Of a DNA stretch of 54,524 nucleotides, positions 44,635 through 54,309 are shown piece by piece. The position numbers were made by a program, and so were the translations under genes. The stretch spans positions 1 through 54,524 of the forward strand of contig JBNGIO010006162.1 of NCBI GenBank assembly GCA_049999805.1. Direction: 5' to 3'. Numbering within the stretch: the stretch's first letter is position 1; every line of letters begins with the position of its first letter. The stretch is from Folioceros fuciformis (taxonomy: Eukaryota > Anthocerotophyta > Anthocerotopsida > Anthocerotales). The notes below the pieces were generated by a model, which was not told the origin of the DNA, made no database searches, and saw only the letters and a program-made list of their open reading frames with translations.

Positions 44635-47103
44635 TCAATTCCGATCTCTACATGAGCAAGACCCCTCTACAAATCGATGCACACAATGTGCATCTCTCAC
44701 AATGATCTCTCGCTTCTCAAGGCGTGACATAACCTTGGTGCTGCTGTGACAATCAGTGCACATGCGGAGATTTTTCGTGACCAGCAAAGTTGAGCCATCT
44801 GGCGTGTTCAGCAGACCATACGCCAAAGCCAGTTTCTCCGCATGCCCACACAGAGCATCCTCCTTGTCTTGCTCAGACAAGGCCTTCAGCACCAACCGCG
44901 TTTGTGGAACGTGGCCTCCTTCATCCTTCAACCTCATGTTCACTGTTTTCAGCTTTGGTGAGATGTCGGACCTCTCATCCCCGACTGTGAACTCATGCAC
45001 CTCATTCTTAACTTCAATGCATGCCTTTGCAGCCTTCTTCAAAGCACCGGTTGATTTTCTTAGATTTTCAATCCTATCCACATCATCCCACCTACCTAAA
45101 TTCGCATAGATATTCCCCAGCATTACGTATGGGCTTGCACTTTCAGGTTCTAAGTTCACAATACGTTCAAAACATCGTTTCCCACGCTCTATATCACTAT
45201 GTGTTTGGCAAGCACTGAGCAAAGACGTCCACCCCACAATATCATTTGCAGATCTGGTTCGCAAAAAATGTTCAGCCTCGTCCAGTTGGCCGGATCGGGC
45301 AAGAAGATCAACCATGCAACCATGGTGATAAGCAGTGGGAACTATCTTGTGGTCCTCCACCATCCTTGCGAAATAATGCTGGCCCTCATGCACCAGACCT
45401 GCGTGACTGCATGCCACAAGAAGGCAGGTAAAGGTTGTCTCGTCTGGCTGAACACCCTGAAGTACCATGTCCTCAAAACACCGGATTGCACTGTGTCCAT
45501 CACTGTGTTCAGCATATCCATTCAGGAGGGCATTCCATGTCACCGCATCCCTCCTGGGCAAGCTGGCAAACACATCTTTAGCCTGCGTTAGCCAGCCACA
45601 TTTTGCATACATGTCAACCAAAGAGCTGCCGATGAACAAATCACCCTCAAGACCTGCGGCACGTATCCGTGAGTGAAGCTGCTGCCCCTGCTCTATTGCT
45701 CCTACACTGGCACATGCTTGAAGAATGGCCACAAAAGTCAAATTATTAGCCACAGTGATGCCTTCCTGTTGCATCATACCATACAAGGCCAGGGCTTCCC
45801 GTCCTAGCCCATGTTGAGAGTACCCAGCAATCATAGCATTCCAGGTCACCACATCCTTTCTGGGAAAATTGTCAAACGCATGTCGAGCATCGTCAAAGCT
45901 CCCACACTTAGCATACATGTTCACGAGGCTGTTCACGATCAATCCATCACCTTCGAAGCCCCTTTCACGAATCTGCGAGTGAAGCTTCTTCCCCTGCTGT
46001 AGGGCTCCTACACTTGCACATGCCTGAAGAAGGCACACAAACGTGACACGATCACCTACATTCAAGCCCTCCTGTTCCATACTTGCGTACAAAGCGAGAG
46101 CTTCTCGCCCGAGCCCCTGCTTACTATAACCGGCGATCATGGCAGTCCAGGTCACCACATTTCTCTTGGTCAAGCTGTCAAACACCCTCCGAGCATCATC
46201 CAAGCTGCCACATTTCGCATACATATTCACCAGGCTGCTCCCTACGAAAATGTCACCCTTCACAGCACTCGCCCTAACATGAGCATGGACCTCCTTTCCC
46301 GACGCCAGGTCCTCTGAAAAAGCACACGCCGTGAGAGCAGCCACGAAGATATGGCTATCTGCCTCTACACCTGAACCCCGCATCTGTCGATAGAACTCCA
46401 TGGCCTTCCCCGGCTGCCCGTGCCTGGCATGTGCCAGAATTATGGAAGACCACATGTGCACACTCGGCATGGCCACTTTCCTGAATGCCCGAGCTGCGTC
46501 ATCCAACTTCCCATGCCACGCATACATCCCAATAATGTGATTAGCCAGAAAGGCATTGGAACCGTGCCCGCTCACGAGGGCGAGATAGTGCACCCGCCTG
46601 CCATAGGAAAGATCTCTGTGCACCATGCATCTCTTCAAAACACGGTAAAAGAGAGTGCGGCCCACACGACATCCCCGCTCCACCAGAAGGCCCAAAGCGT
46701 CAACCGCCTCACCCAGCTCTGCTTCTTCGCATTGCTTGCTCAGAGCCTCAACCATTGGACTCTCATGTGCATCATCTGCTCCTGCGCCGTAGGCCCCGGC
46801 CAACTGCGAGTCCAACCAGGCGGGCTTCTGATGCTGGTCGATCCACAGTGGCTCCTTAGAGGTCTTGTGCCTGAAGTCGGGATGATTGGAGCTTTTCTTG
46901 CCCGCCCTGTTGTCCCACCAGTCAGAGGGATTCGAGACGAGGTCGTTCCGCAGGAGCTCCTGCCGCTCTTTCTGCGTCATTCCTTGAGGGACAGGAGTCC
47001 CGACTCGAGGAGCACACATTCCTGAGCTCTCTGGACCGCCGTTGCGGTTGCCAAGAACGCATTCCGCGGTCCTCCAGACACAGGTTGGCTTGGGCGACAA
47101 CAT
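44635..47103 (-). CDS. PPR protein with OSB-type PDF motif and DRN-ending DYW-like domain
   Basis: An 822-residue intronless frame from ATG 47103, paralogous to the plus-strand gene ending at 43766. Near residues 58-105 it carries NPSDWWDNRAGKKSSNHPDF and EPLWIDQHQKPAWLDSQL, the same OSB-type PDF motif. Four S-type PPR motifs follow (MYAKCGSLDDARRVFDSL and similar), one fewer than its paralogue. The E+ region again lacks the PG box (ALKKAAKACIEVKNEVHEF). The deaminase-like domain has CGHAEKLALAYGLL with HxE, then CTDCH, and ends SCSCRDRN. The frame stays open upstream of 47103 to 47376 but offers no ATG. A leader exon upstream or a longer N terminus cannot be excluded. Predicted to be an organelle RNA-editing factor. 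Confidence 0.88.
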   Translation of the reverse strand: MLSPKPTCVWRTAECVLGNRNGGPESSGMCAPRVGTPVPQGMTQKERQELLRNDLVSNPSDWWDNRAGKKSSNHPDFRHKTSKEPLWIDQHQKPAWLDSQLAGAYGAGADDAHESPMVEALSKQCEEAELGEAVDALGLLVERGCRVGRTLFYRVLKRCMVHRDLSYGRRVHYLALVSGHGSNAFLANHIIGMYAWHGKLDDAARAFRKVAMPSVHMWSSIILAHARHGQPGKAMEFYRQMRGSGVEADSHIFVAALTACAFSEDLASGKEVHAHVRASAVKGDIFVGSSLVNMYAKCGSLDDARRVFDSLTKRNVVTWTAMIAGYSKQGLGREALALYASMEQEGLNVGDRVTFVCLLQACASVGALQQGKKLHSQIRERGFEGDGLIVNSLVNMYAKCGSFDDARHAFDNFPRKDVVTWNAMIAGYSQHGLGREALALYGMMQQEGITVANNLTFVAILQACASVGAIEQGQQLHSRIRAAGLEGDLFIGSSLVDMYAKCGWLTQAKDVFASLPRRDAVTWNALLNGYAEHSDGHSAIRCFEDMVLQGVQPDETTFTCLLVACSHAGLVHEGQHYFARMVEDHKIVPTAYHHGCMVDLLARSGQLDEAEHFLRTRSANDIVGWTSLLSACQTHSDIERGKRCFERIVNLEPESASPYVMLGNIYANLGRWDDVDRIENLRKSTGALKKAAKACIEVKNEVHEFTVGDERSDISPKLKTVNMRLKDEGGHVPQTRLVLKALSEQDKEDALCGHAEKLALAYGLLNTPDGSTLLVTKNLRMCTDCHSSTKVMSRLEKREIIVRDAHCVHRFVEGSCSCRDRN

Positions 47104-47540
47104 GCCGGAGGTCAGGCAGAGCGCATCCCAAAACGCCAAATTCAAGTGCGGTGGCAAGGAGATGTTGTGGTGTGTTTCTGCAATTCTGCACAGGGAATGA
47201 GGCCCTCCCTCATGGAACTCCTCTAACGGTGGATATAAGCCATATAGCTCAGGGAACTTACGTGTACCTCCAGTCCCTATAGAACTTGGACATCTCGTAA
47301 CTGAAGAGTATAAAAGGGTCGGTTGGCTATTTATGCCACACTCTCCTCTCAGGGGGAGTGCTGTATGGATTATCAAGACATATAGCCGATGTAATTTTTT
47401 TGAAACACATAGGTTGGCACTGGATGCCGACCTTCCCCAAAGAAAACTTTTGAAATGGGATATCTGCTGGCTTTATCCTGAACCCTGCATGTTTGGATGA
47501 AACCCCACAACCGTTCCCCATCACCGTCCTCGGCTGCCAG
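47104..47540. other. Upstream region of the minus-strand PPR gene
   Basis: Probable promoter and leader. The reading frame of the PPR gene remains open to 47376, but with no ATG. No clear TATA box or other element was identified. Confidence 0.35.
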
Positions 47541-47544
47541 TAAA

Positions 47545-47728
47545 GGAAGGAATTCCACGTTGCTAACCTAGTAAAGGAATTCCACGTTGCTAACCTAGTA
47601 AAGGAATTCCACGTTTCCACGAGATGGAATGGTTAGCTGAACTATGAAATGGAATGGTTAGCTGAACTATNNNNNNNNNNTAGCTGAACTATGAAATGGA
47701 ATGGTTAGCTGAACTATGAAATGGAATT
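47545..47728. repeat. 25-27-bp minisatellite with an internal 10-N gap
   Basis: Two related units alternate. One is ggaattccacgttgctaacc plus tagtaaa (27 bp, three copies, 47548-47612). The other contains atggaatggttagctgaact (25 bp, four visible copies, 47628-47725). Ten N at 47671-47680 lie inside the second array. Confidence 0.85.
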
Positions 47729-48023
47729 GCGAGGGATTTTTTTTTCTTACGATGAAACATTCAGATCATATTGGCACTAGCCTTGTTAAGGAGATTACAA
47801 GTATTGCGTCTAGGGACCTTTAGGCTACCACTACACACTTAGAGCAAGGACTTGTGGAGGGGACTCTACCCAATATGGTTCATTAATTACCTTCCCAAAG
47901 GGCATTTGTGAATCCAAGTATGTCACATTCTGACCGCAAAAAGCCAGCATGCTTCCAATCCTTTCGCTTGAACCTAAGAGGAGAGGTTATTTGGAGATTT
48001 TCTACCGCTATTACCACTTGTTC

Positions 48024-48480
48024 CTAGACGCGCCACAATACAACCTTGATAATCAACGAGGCCCTCCACCCATAAACAACTGCAGTCCAATTGCTCCAAA
48101 GGCAAAGGATGCATGATCTCCAAACCAAACCCCACCATTGGTTCGGCATTAATGGATTACCCGAGGTTTGATCTAGATCGAAGAGGGCGGATTGTTCAAT
48201 GAGCATAGGATTGACCAAAGCAAAGAGCCTTTGCATCCAACCCTCCACCTCTCATCAAACTTCTCGAGCAAACTTGAATTGGAAGAGCATATGTTGGCTT
48301 TTGTGGGGAGCCCCACTGTTGCATAATCTGCATGCTTCCTCCTCCGCCAGTACTAACAACCTATCCCAACGGTCTACATTAGATAGACAAGCCTGAAAAA
48401 GGCACCAAACCGTAGTTCTGATCTTAGGGCGGATTTCGACGATCAAGCAAAGGAGGTAGAGGGTTGCTTTCTAACACTGT
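48024..48480 (-). mobile_element. LINE reverse-transcriptase zinc-finger (zf-RVT) fragment
   Basis: The minus strand from about 48446 reads KIRTTVWCLFQACLSNVDRW, then EEEACRLCNSGAPHKSQHML. The CxxC...H form is the zf-RVT domain found C-terminal to plant LINE reverse transcriptases. A second frame (48248-48024) adds a Trp-rich stretch that normally leads to the RNase H part. A stop and frame change separate them. No reverse transcriptase core remains. Positions 47729-48023 and 48481-48685 show no further gene. Confidence 0.5.
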
Positions 48481-48685
48481 ATGGAAAGGCTCCACCTTAG
48501 AGACATTGGTTGACGTTGTTTGACTTTCTGCAAGTGGACCAAGCAAAGATAAATGACCGTTGTTTGAAAGTTAAAGAAGGATCAAGAGCTCCTCTGTTGG
48601 CCGCCTGATTGCTTTGGCCATCAAAAGATATCAAGTCACAAGGTTAGTTGTCTATTCTCCACCGAGAGGAACCAACACTGGGTAA

Positions 48686-48777
48686 GATTGTGAAGGAATT
48701 CCATGTTGTTGAACTATGAAATGGAATGGTGAAGGAATTCCACAGAGGTGAACTATGAAATGGAATGGTGAAGGAAT
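48686..48777. repeat. Second block of the ggaattcca/atggaatgg minisatellite
   Basis: Copies of gaaggaattccaY... and gaactatgaaatggaatggt match the arrays at 47545-47728. The copia LTR starts directly inside this block at 48778. Confidence 0.75.
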
Positions 48778-49072
48778 TGACAAGTGCGAGCGTTCACGGA
48801 AGCTGGTAAGCGTATGAATAAACGAATGAATGAGACGTCGTTGTCTTGGACACCCAAGAGTCGTGTCCTGACGGTTAGGGTTTTTGCTAACCTACGACCT
48901 GTACAGCTAGCATATACTGTCACTCCCACTCATGTCTAGAGTTAGGATGTGTATAAATTGTCATATTTATATATAATTAAATGCTGAATGCTATGAAACG
49001 TAAAATCTAACAAGAAACCTGATAACCCGCCAAGAAACTCGTCAGCCCAAAGCGGGTATCGGCATCATGTCA
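48778..49072 (-). repeat. 3' LTR of the copia element (295 bp)
   Basis: Runs from tgacaagtgcgagc to ggcatcatgtca on the plus strand, giving 5-bp inverted ends. On the element strand it contains a TATATAAATA box (48965-48976) and an AAACCCTAA telo-box-like motif (48875-48883). The end at 49072 was chosen from the inverted repeat; identity with the other LTR can be followed only to 48980. Confidence 0.85.
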
Positions 49073-52000
49073 ATCTTCACGTTCCCAGCTTACTCTTCGA
49101 TTCGCAGCTGTGCTCCACTTCAAAGGATTACCGGCTGACCTTAGGCCCATGGCAGCTGCATGTTCGTAATGCTTGATGCGTCCCAAAGCCTTTGTCAGGA
49201 TGTCTGCAGTCATGACTTCTGTAGGGCAGTAGGAAATCCTTACCAGACCTTGAGCTACAGTCTCACGAATGTAATGATGTTCGATTCCAATGTGTTTGGT
49301 CCTTGCGTGAAAGCGAGGGTTCATTGTTAACGCAATTGCACTCTGATTATCGCACAACAGGTCTATCAGCAGCTCCTGTGGTATGCCGAGCTCCCTTAGT
49401 GCTCCCACTGACCAAGTGATTTCCTTGCACGCTTCCGTTAAACTCTTGTATTCCGCTTCCGTAGATGATAGTGCAATTGTAGATTGCTTTTTACTACTCC
49501 AAGAAATTGCACCACCAGCTAAGATTGTCACATAGCTACTAATGCTCTTGCGGCTGTCTGGGTCTCCACCCCAGTTAGCGTCACTATAGACTGTTAAATG
49601 CAGAACCTTCTTTGCCTTTGAGCTATACAAAATTCCCCAATCTGTTGTTCCAGAAATGTACCTATAGACCCTTGTCATCAGGTCCTCATGAGTTCTGTTG
49701 GGGTTTGAAACAAACCGTGAAGTCAGTCCGGAGGTAAAGGCAAGATCAGGCCTGCTTCCTATCATCAAATGCATCAGGCTTCCATTCTTTAAAGGATACA
49801 ATTCAACATATTGAGCGTCCTCTTCAGGTATATCTCCAACTTGCTGTGTATACTTGACATTTTGCTCTACTGGAGTCGCAACAGGCTTGCAGCCAATCAT
49901 GCCATATCTTTCTAAAATTTCCAAGGCATATTTACGTTGGTGCAGGAAAATAGTTCCCGCACCACGATTTCTATGTAGTTGCATGCCCAGGCAGTAGGCA
50001 AGTGCACCAGCTTCTGTAGTCTTCAAAGCTCTTCTCAAGTGCTCCTTTAATTCAAATATCATGCGTAGAGAGTTGTTGAGGATGATTATATCATCCACAT
50101 AAATGGCAAGTGCCAAGAAATCTTTACTTTCTCCTTTTACGTAGACATTGCTGTCAGCATGTAAGCCTTCATATCCAAGATCTGTCAAGTATGTGTGAAT
50201 TCTTTCATACCATGCTCGGGGGCTTTGTTTAAGCCCATACAAAGTCTTCTGGAGCTTACATACTGGACGAGGCACATTTGGAGGCACTGCGACTCTGGCT
50301 GGAACTTGCATGAAAATCTCCTCGTGCAGGTTCCCATACAAAAATGCTATAGTTACGTCTAGCTGCTCCAGCTCAAGATTATTCACTGCAGCTAGTGCTA
50401 CAAACATGCGCAGGGTATTCAGCTTCACTACAAGACTGAACGTATCATCGTAGTCCACTCCAGGTATTTGCGAATACCCTTTTGCAACCAACCTTGCCTT
50501 GTAACGCCCAATGCTCCCATCTGCCTTCAGCCTTATCTTAAAAACCCACTTGCTGCCAACTTGTTTCCTATCTGCAGGAAGGCTGACTATTGTCCAAGTG
50601 TGGTTTTCATATAGAGATGCCAACTCTGATTGAATGGCCTTGTACCAATGCTCAGCATCAGGACAGCTGAGGGCTGCTTCATAGGTTGGAGGTTCATACA
50701 GCACAGCGTTGGCGGCTAAACAGTAAGTCAGATGTGACTTGGGATACCAGAAATCCTCTGACGCATACCGTGCTGGTGGTCTACGCGACCTCTGTGACTG
50801 CCGAGGCTCAGGAGTAGCATGTTGAGCCGTCCTTCTGTGCTGTCCATCTGGTGAGGCGGACGGGATCACTGTCTCTGTCTCCTCAAAACTCAACGACCCA
50901 GCTGAAGGTGTAGCTTGTAAATTTCGGCTACTAATCGTGCGTCCAGGTGTCCGCATCGGTGTCTGGAGAGTCGGTGACTGTGGTCCCGGGGGTATTGCTG
51001 GTGCCACTGGTGGTACAGGCACGATAGGCGCGGCAGGAAGAGGAACTCGGAGTTCTCCGACCATCATCTCCGCCTCCTCTTCTGTGGAGCCATCGTCGGA
51101 GCTTGAAGGATCCAGCAACGGTGCTCCCACTGGCTGTTGAGACTCCACGCCTTCGACAAACACCACATCCCGTGAATGGGTAACTACCCTCGTTCTTCTG
51201 TTCAGGACCTTATACCCCTTGATTCCTTCAGTGAACCCAATAAAAATACAGTGAGTTGACTTGGGTTCAAACTTCTTGCGCAGGTCCTTGTGGATGTGAG
51301 TATACACCGACGAGCCAAACACACGAAGATGCGAAAGATTGGGCTTCCTGCCTGTCCACAATTCGTAAGGAGTCTTTCCCTTAACTGATTTATGTGCTAT
51401 CCTGTTCTGAATGTAGGTAGCATAACTTACTGCCTCTGCCCAGTATGCTATTGGCAAGTTTGCATAATGAAGCATACTGGAAGCGAATGTCTCCAAAGAC
51501 TGATTTTTATTCTCAGAAACCCCATTTTGCTGTGGGGTATGGGCATTCGTCAATTGCCTACCTATGCCATGCTGTATGCAAAATGCATAAAATTCCTGGG
51601 AGACATACTCTCCGCCATTATAAGACCGCAGGTTTTTCAGACGACGGCCAGTTTGGGTCTCAGCCCATGTCTTGTACTCTTTGAAGCATGCAAGAGTATC
51701 TGATTTCTGCTTCAGAAAATACACTACGCAAAAGCGTGTGTAGTCGTCAGTAAAAATGGTAAAATACTCCTTCCCTCCAAGAGAAACCGGGAGTTTTCCA
51801 CATACATCACTGTGGACTAGCCCTAAGATCTCCGTTGCTCGTGTTGCTTGACCCACAGGGAAAGACGTACGCTTGTGTTTACCTAGTACACAAGCTTCGC
51901 ATACTCCAAATTTCTGCAGATTATCAAGATTGATACCTTCCACCAGCTTATCCTTGTACATAGTCACAAGCTTCTGAAAATTGATATGACCCAGGCGAAG

Positions 52001-52690
52001 ATGCCATAGGTACGTAAGAGAGGGCTTGGAATAGTGTGTGAAGTCCGCAACGGAGAGTGCCTTTTCTTCCTTCATGTCGAGATGATAAAGATCGTCCTTC
52101 TGCAGGTGCCCAGTGGCCAAGAGGGTGCCATCCTTCGACTCAACGAGACACTTGCCGTCTCCAAAACACACATAACAGCCCGACTGATCCATCTTCCGAA
52201 CTGAAACTAGGTTCTTTGCCAGTCCGGGTACGTAAAGCACATCTGAAATTTCTATGTGCTTATTGGGTTTCAAATCAAGTTGAATGGTTCCCTGACCAGC
52301 AATTTCATACTGGGAATTGTCTCCTAAGCACACAAATTTGGCAGGTGTGCTTTCCTTCAACTCTGTAAAATATGTAGCATGGGGGGTCATATGCTGCGAG
52401 GCTCCGCTGTCTATATACCAAGTGTGTTCAGGATGGCTGGCAAAGCAAGTGACCACATTGCAATGATGGAAGTTGTGATCTCGAGATGAGTTCACTGTGG
52501 TGTCATGAATGACACTTGTAAAGAATGCCTTGCTGTATTTTTGCATGGTCACTGCTAGATGCCCTGAAGGTCCACCTTCTCCAGCCAGTCTCTTGCAGCA
52601 GACTTCCCAGGTATGATTTGTCATGCCGCAATGCCCACATGGGGGCTTGCCTCTGCCACCACCAAAGCTAAGAGGCCTAGAGTCACGGCC
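49070..52690 (-). CDS. pol: Copia pol polyprotein: zinc knuckle, protease, integrase, RT, RNase H
   Basis: This is the continuation of the gag frame after the TGA at 52691. The CCHC knuckle is CGHCGMTNHTWEVC. The protease site is WYIDSGASQHMT. The integrase zinc finger begins LWHLRLGHINF and ends CEACVLGKHK; of the DDE triad the first Asp is in HSDVCGK, but the second position reads LRSYNGGEY with Tyr where Asp is expected (codon 51621-51623). The reverse transcriptase contains VGSKWVFKIRLKADGS and the catalytic YVDD in AIYVDDIIIL. RNase H contains VYSDANWGGDPDSRKS and STEAEYKSL. The last codons end in WERED and the stop codon TGA is formed by the first three bases of the 3' LTR. About 1200 residues, typical for copia pol. 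Confidence 0.93.
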   Translation of the reverse strand, partial: GRDSRPLSFGGGRGKPPCGHCGMTNHTWEVCCKRLAGEGGPSGHLAVTMQKYSKAFFTSVIHDTTVNSSRDHNFHHCNVVTCFASHPEHTWYIDSGASQHMTPHATYFTELKESTPAKFVCLGDNSQYEIAGQGTIQLDLKPNKHIEISDVLYVPGLAKNLVSVRKMDQSGCYVCFGDGKCLVESKDGTLLATGHLQKDDLYHLDMKEEKALSVADFTHYSKPSLTYLWHLRLGHINFQKLVTMYKDKLVEGINLDNLQKFGVCEACVLGKHKRTSFPVGQATRATEILGLVHSDVCGKLPVSLGGKEYFTIFTDDYTRFCVVYFLKQKSDTLACFKEYKTWAETQTGRRLKNLRSYNGGEYVSQEFYAFCIQHGIGRQLTNAHTPQQNGVSENKNQSLETFASSMLHYANLPIAYWAEAVSYATYIQNRIAHKSVKGKTPYELWTGRKPNLSHLRVFGSSVYTHIHKDLRKKFEPKSTHCIFIGFTEGIKGYKVLNRRTRVVTHSRDVVFVEGVESQQPVGAPLLDPSSSDDGSTEEEAEMMVGELRVPLPAAPIVPVPPVAPAIPPGPQSPTLQTPMRTPGRTISSRNLQATPSAGSLSFEETETVIPSASPDGQHRRTAQHATPEPRQSQRSRRPPARYASEDFWYPKSHLTYCLAANAVLYEPPTYEAALSCPDAEHWYKAIQSELASLYENHTWTIVSLPADRKQVGSKWVFKIRLKADGSIGRYKARLVAKGYSQIPGVDYDDTFSLVVKLNTLRMFVALAAVNNLELEQLDVTIAFLYGNLHEEIFMQVPARVAVPPNVPRPVCKLQKTLYGLKQSPRAWYERIHTYLTDLGYEGLHADSNVYVKGESKDFLALAIYVDDIIILNNSLRMIFELKEHLRRALKTTEAGALAYCLGMQLHRNRGAGTIFLHQRKYALEILERYGMIGCKPVATPVEQNVKYTQQVGDIPEEDAQYVELYPLKNGSLMHLMIGSRPDLAFTSGLTSRFVSNPNRTHEDLMTRVYRYISGTTDWGILYSSKAKKVLHLTVYSDANWGGDPDSRKSISSYVTILAGGAISWSSKKQSTIALSSTEAEYKSLTEACKEITWSVGALRELGIPQELLIDLLCDNQSAIALTMNPRFHARTKHIGIEHHYIRETVAQGLVRISYCPTEVMTADILTKALGRIKHYEHAAAMGLRSAGNPLKWSTAANRRVSWERED

Positions 52691-53407
52691 TCAGCCCCTG
52701 CCAAATGGACGTCCTCGTCCACGACCTCTTCCAAGTTTGCCCGTCCAAAGAGCCTTGTCTCCTCCTAGAGAAAGAGAGGTATTTGCTATTTTCCTTCTTG
52801 ACTCTTCTGTTAACATTGCTGCTATCACTCGATTAACTGTGATGGATGGTACATCCTGCAGGCCTTGTATCACACTAGACCAAGTTTCTGGCAGTGTAGT
52901 AAGAAGAATTACTGCAAGGAGCTCCTCCTCCAATGCGAAACCTGCAGAAACCAACTTGGCTCGCGAATTGCGAAACTCAAGTACATGTTTATCCACAGAA
53001 TCTGTTTCTTTCATCTTGAGGCCCATGAACTGTTTTAACACAAAAGTTTGCAGCATGAGGTCCCTCGAGTCGTACAAGTCTTTTACTTGTCTCCACCAGG
53101 CAGCAGCAGTTTCTTCAGCTCCCTGAAACACGCCAGTGTGGGTGCTCTTGACACTAAAGTGAAGAAGTGTCCGAGCTTGCTGGTCATTCTCCACCCAGCG
53201 GGCCAACTCTTCTGGTGTAGCAGCAGCACCAGGTTTGGGTGTAGGCACGGGAGGTGTGCCTACACCATGGACATGTGCCCATAATTTTCTAGATTTCAGT
53301 ATTTCTTGCATACTCTTCTGCCATACATGATAATTTTCACCATCAAACTTGTCTTCCTTGGGTATTTTTATGGCAGGAACTTGTGAAATGGTCTGCTGAT
53401 GACCCAT
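52691..53407 (-). CDS. gag: Copia gag (UBN2-type capsid), ended by an in-frame TGA
   Basis: 238 residues from ATG 53407. It starts MGHQQTISQVPAIKIPKEDK and contains FDGENYHVWQKSMQEILKSR, the capsid fold typical of copia gag. It ends in a Gly/Arg-rich linker (RGRGRGRPFGRG) with TGA at 52691-52693. The same frame continues into the zinc knuckle and pol, so the stop splits what is normally one gag-pol frame. Confidence 0.9.
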   Translation of the reverse strand: MGHQQTISQVPAIKIPKEDKFDGENYHVWQKSMQEILKSRKLWAHVHGVGTPPVPTPKPGAAATPEELARWVENDQQARTLLHFSVKSTHTGVFQGAEETAAAWWRQVKDLYDSRDLMLQTFVLKQFMGLKMKETDSVDKHVLEFRNSRAKLVSAGFALEEELLAVILLTTLPETWSSVIQGLQDVPSITVNRVIAAMLTEESRRKIANTSLSLGGDKALWTGKLGRGRGRGRPFGRG

Positions 53408-54309
53408 TCTGTAGAGTACCCCTTAGGGATTAAATGGAAACCAGGTTGCCTCCAGAGATTCTGGTTTTCCAGGTTCTTTGGAGATATACAGGGTCACCTT
53501 CAATGCATAGGAGGCTGATAGCGAATGTCCAGCACAAATGTTCTGTAAAATGTGTGAAACAAACTCCTTGATGATGTACAAAGGTTGATAAACTAGTGAT
53601 TTATTGAACAAGTTGGTAACATGATGATGTAAATGAGAAAATGCTTCAGCTGCTGATACTGGTAGAAGCAAGCACAAGGTTTCCTGACTAGGAGGGAGCA
53701 TAATCGTGCTCAAAGAAGATCAGAGACATCAAAGTTGCTCCAGTCATAACCATCAAGTGCAGGATACCCTTGTACAACATGTGTAGCCATTAGTTCACAA
53801 ATTATGCAGATTTTGATCCAAACCTGCTGCCAGCGCGTGGGGGCGAGGGAACGTAAATACGTTTCCTCCTGCTCAATTCTCCACACATTTAGCTCTTGAA
53901 GTCTTCTGGCTCTTCTTGCTAAGCGTTCTCATTTCCTCAGGTCAGGCATGGGTGCTAACCCTTGTGTGGTGGTGTGGACATTATCCAGAACCAAAGTCCA
54001 AGAATCATCTGTAACACCAGCACAGCAGAGCCACACCGCTCAACTCAGAGAAAAGAGGTGCCAGGCACCACCGTCACCAGAAAATTGTGACCATGGCGCC
54101 AAGCCAGAAAAAAAANNNNNNNNNNNNNNNNNNNNNNNNNNNNNNNNNNNNNNNNNNNNNNNNNNNNNNNNNNNNNNNNNNNNNNNNNNNNNNNNNNNNN
54201 NNNNNNNNNNNNNNNCCAAGAAATTCATGGTAAAATCAGGAAATTTCAGGCGCCATGATGGAGGCGCTGACACAAGATGTTCATATTAGAAATCGGGAAG
54301 ATTCCCGCG
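53408..54309 (-). other. Untranslated leader of the copia element, with a 100-N gap
   Basis: Lies between the primer-binding site and gag. It contains no recognised domain; one 96-codon minus frame (53713-53423) lacks known motifs. One hundred N occupy 54116-54215. Confidence 0.7.
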
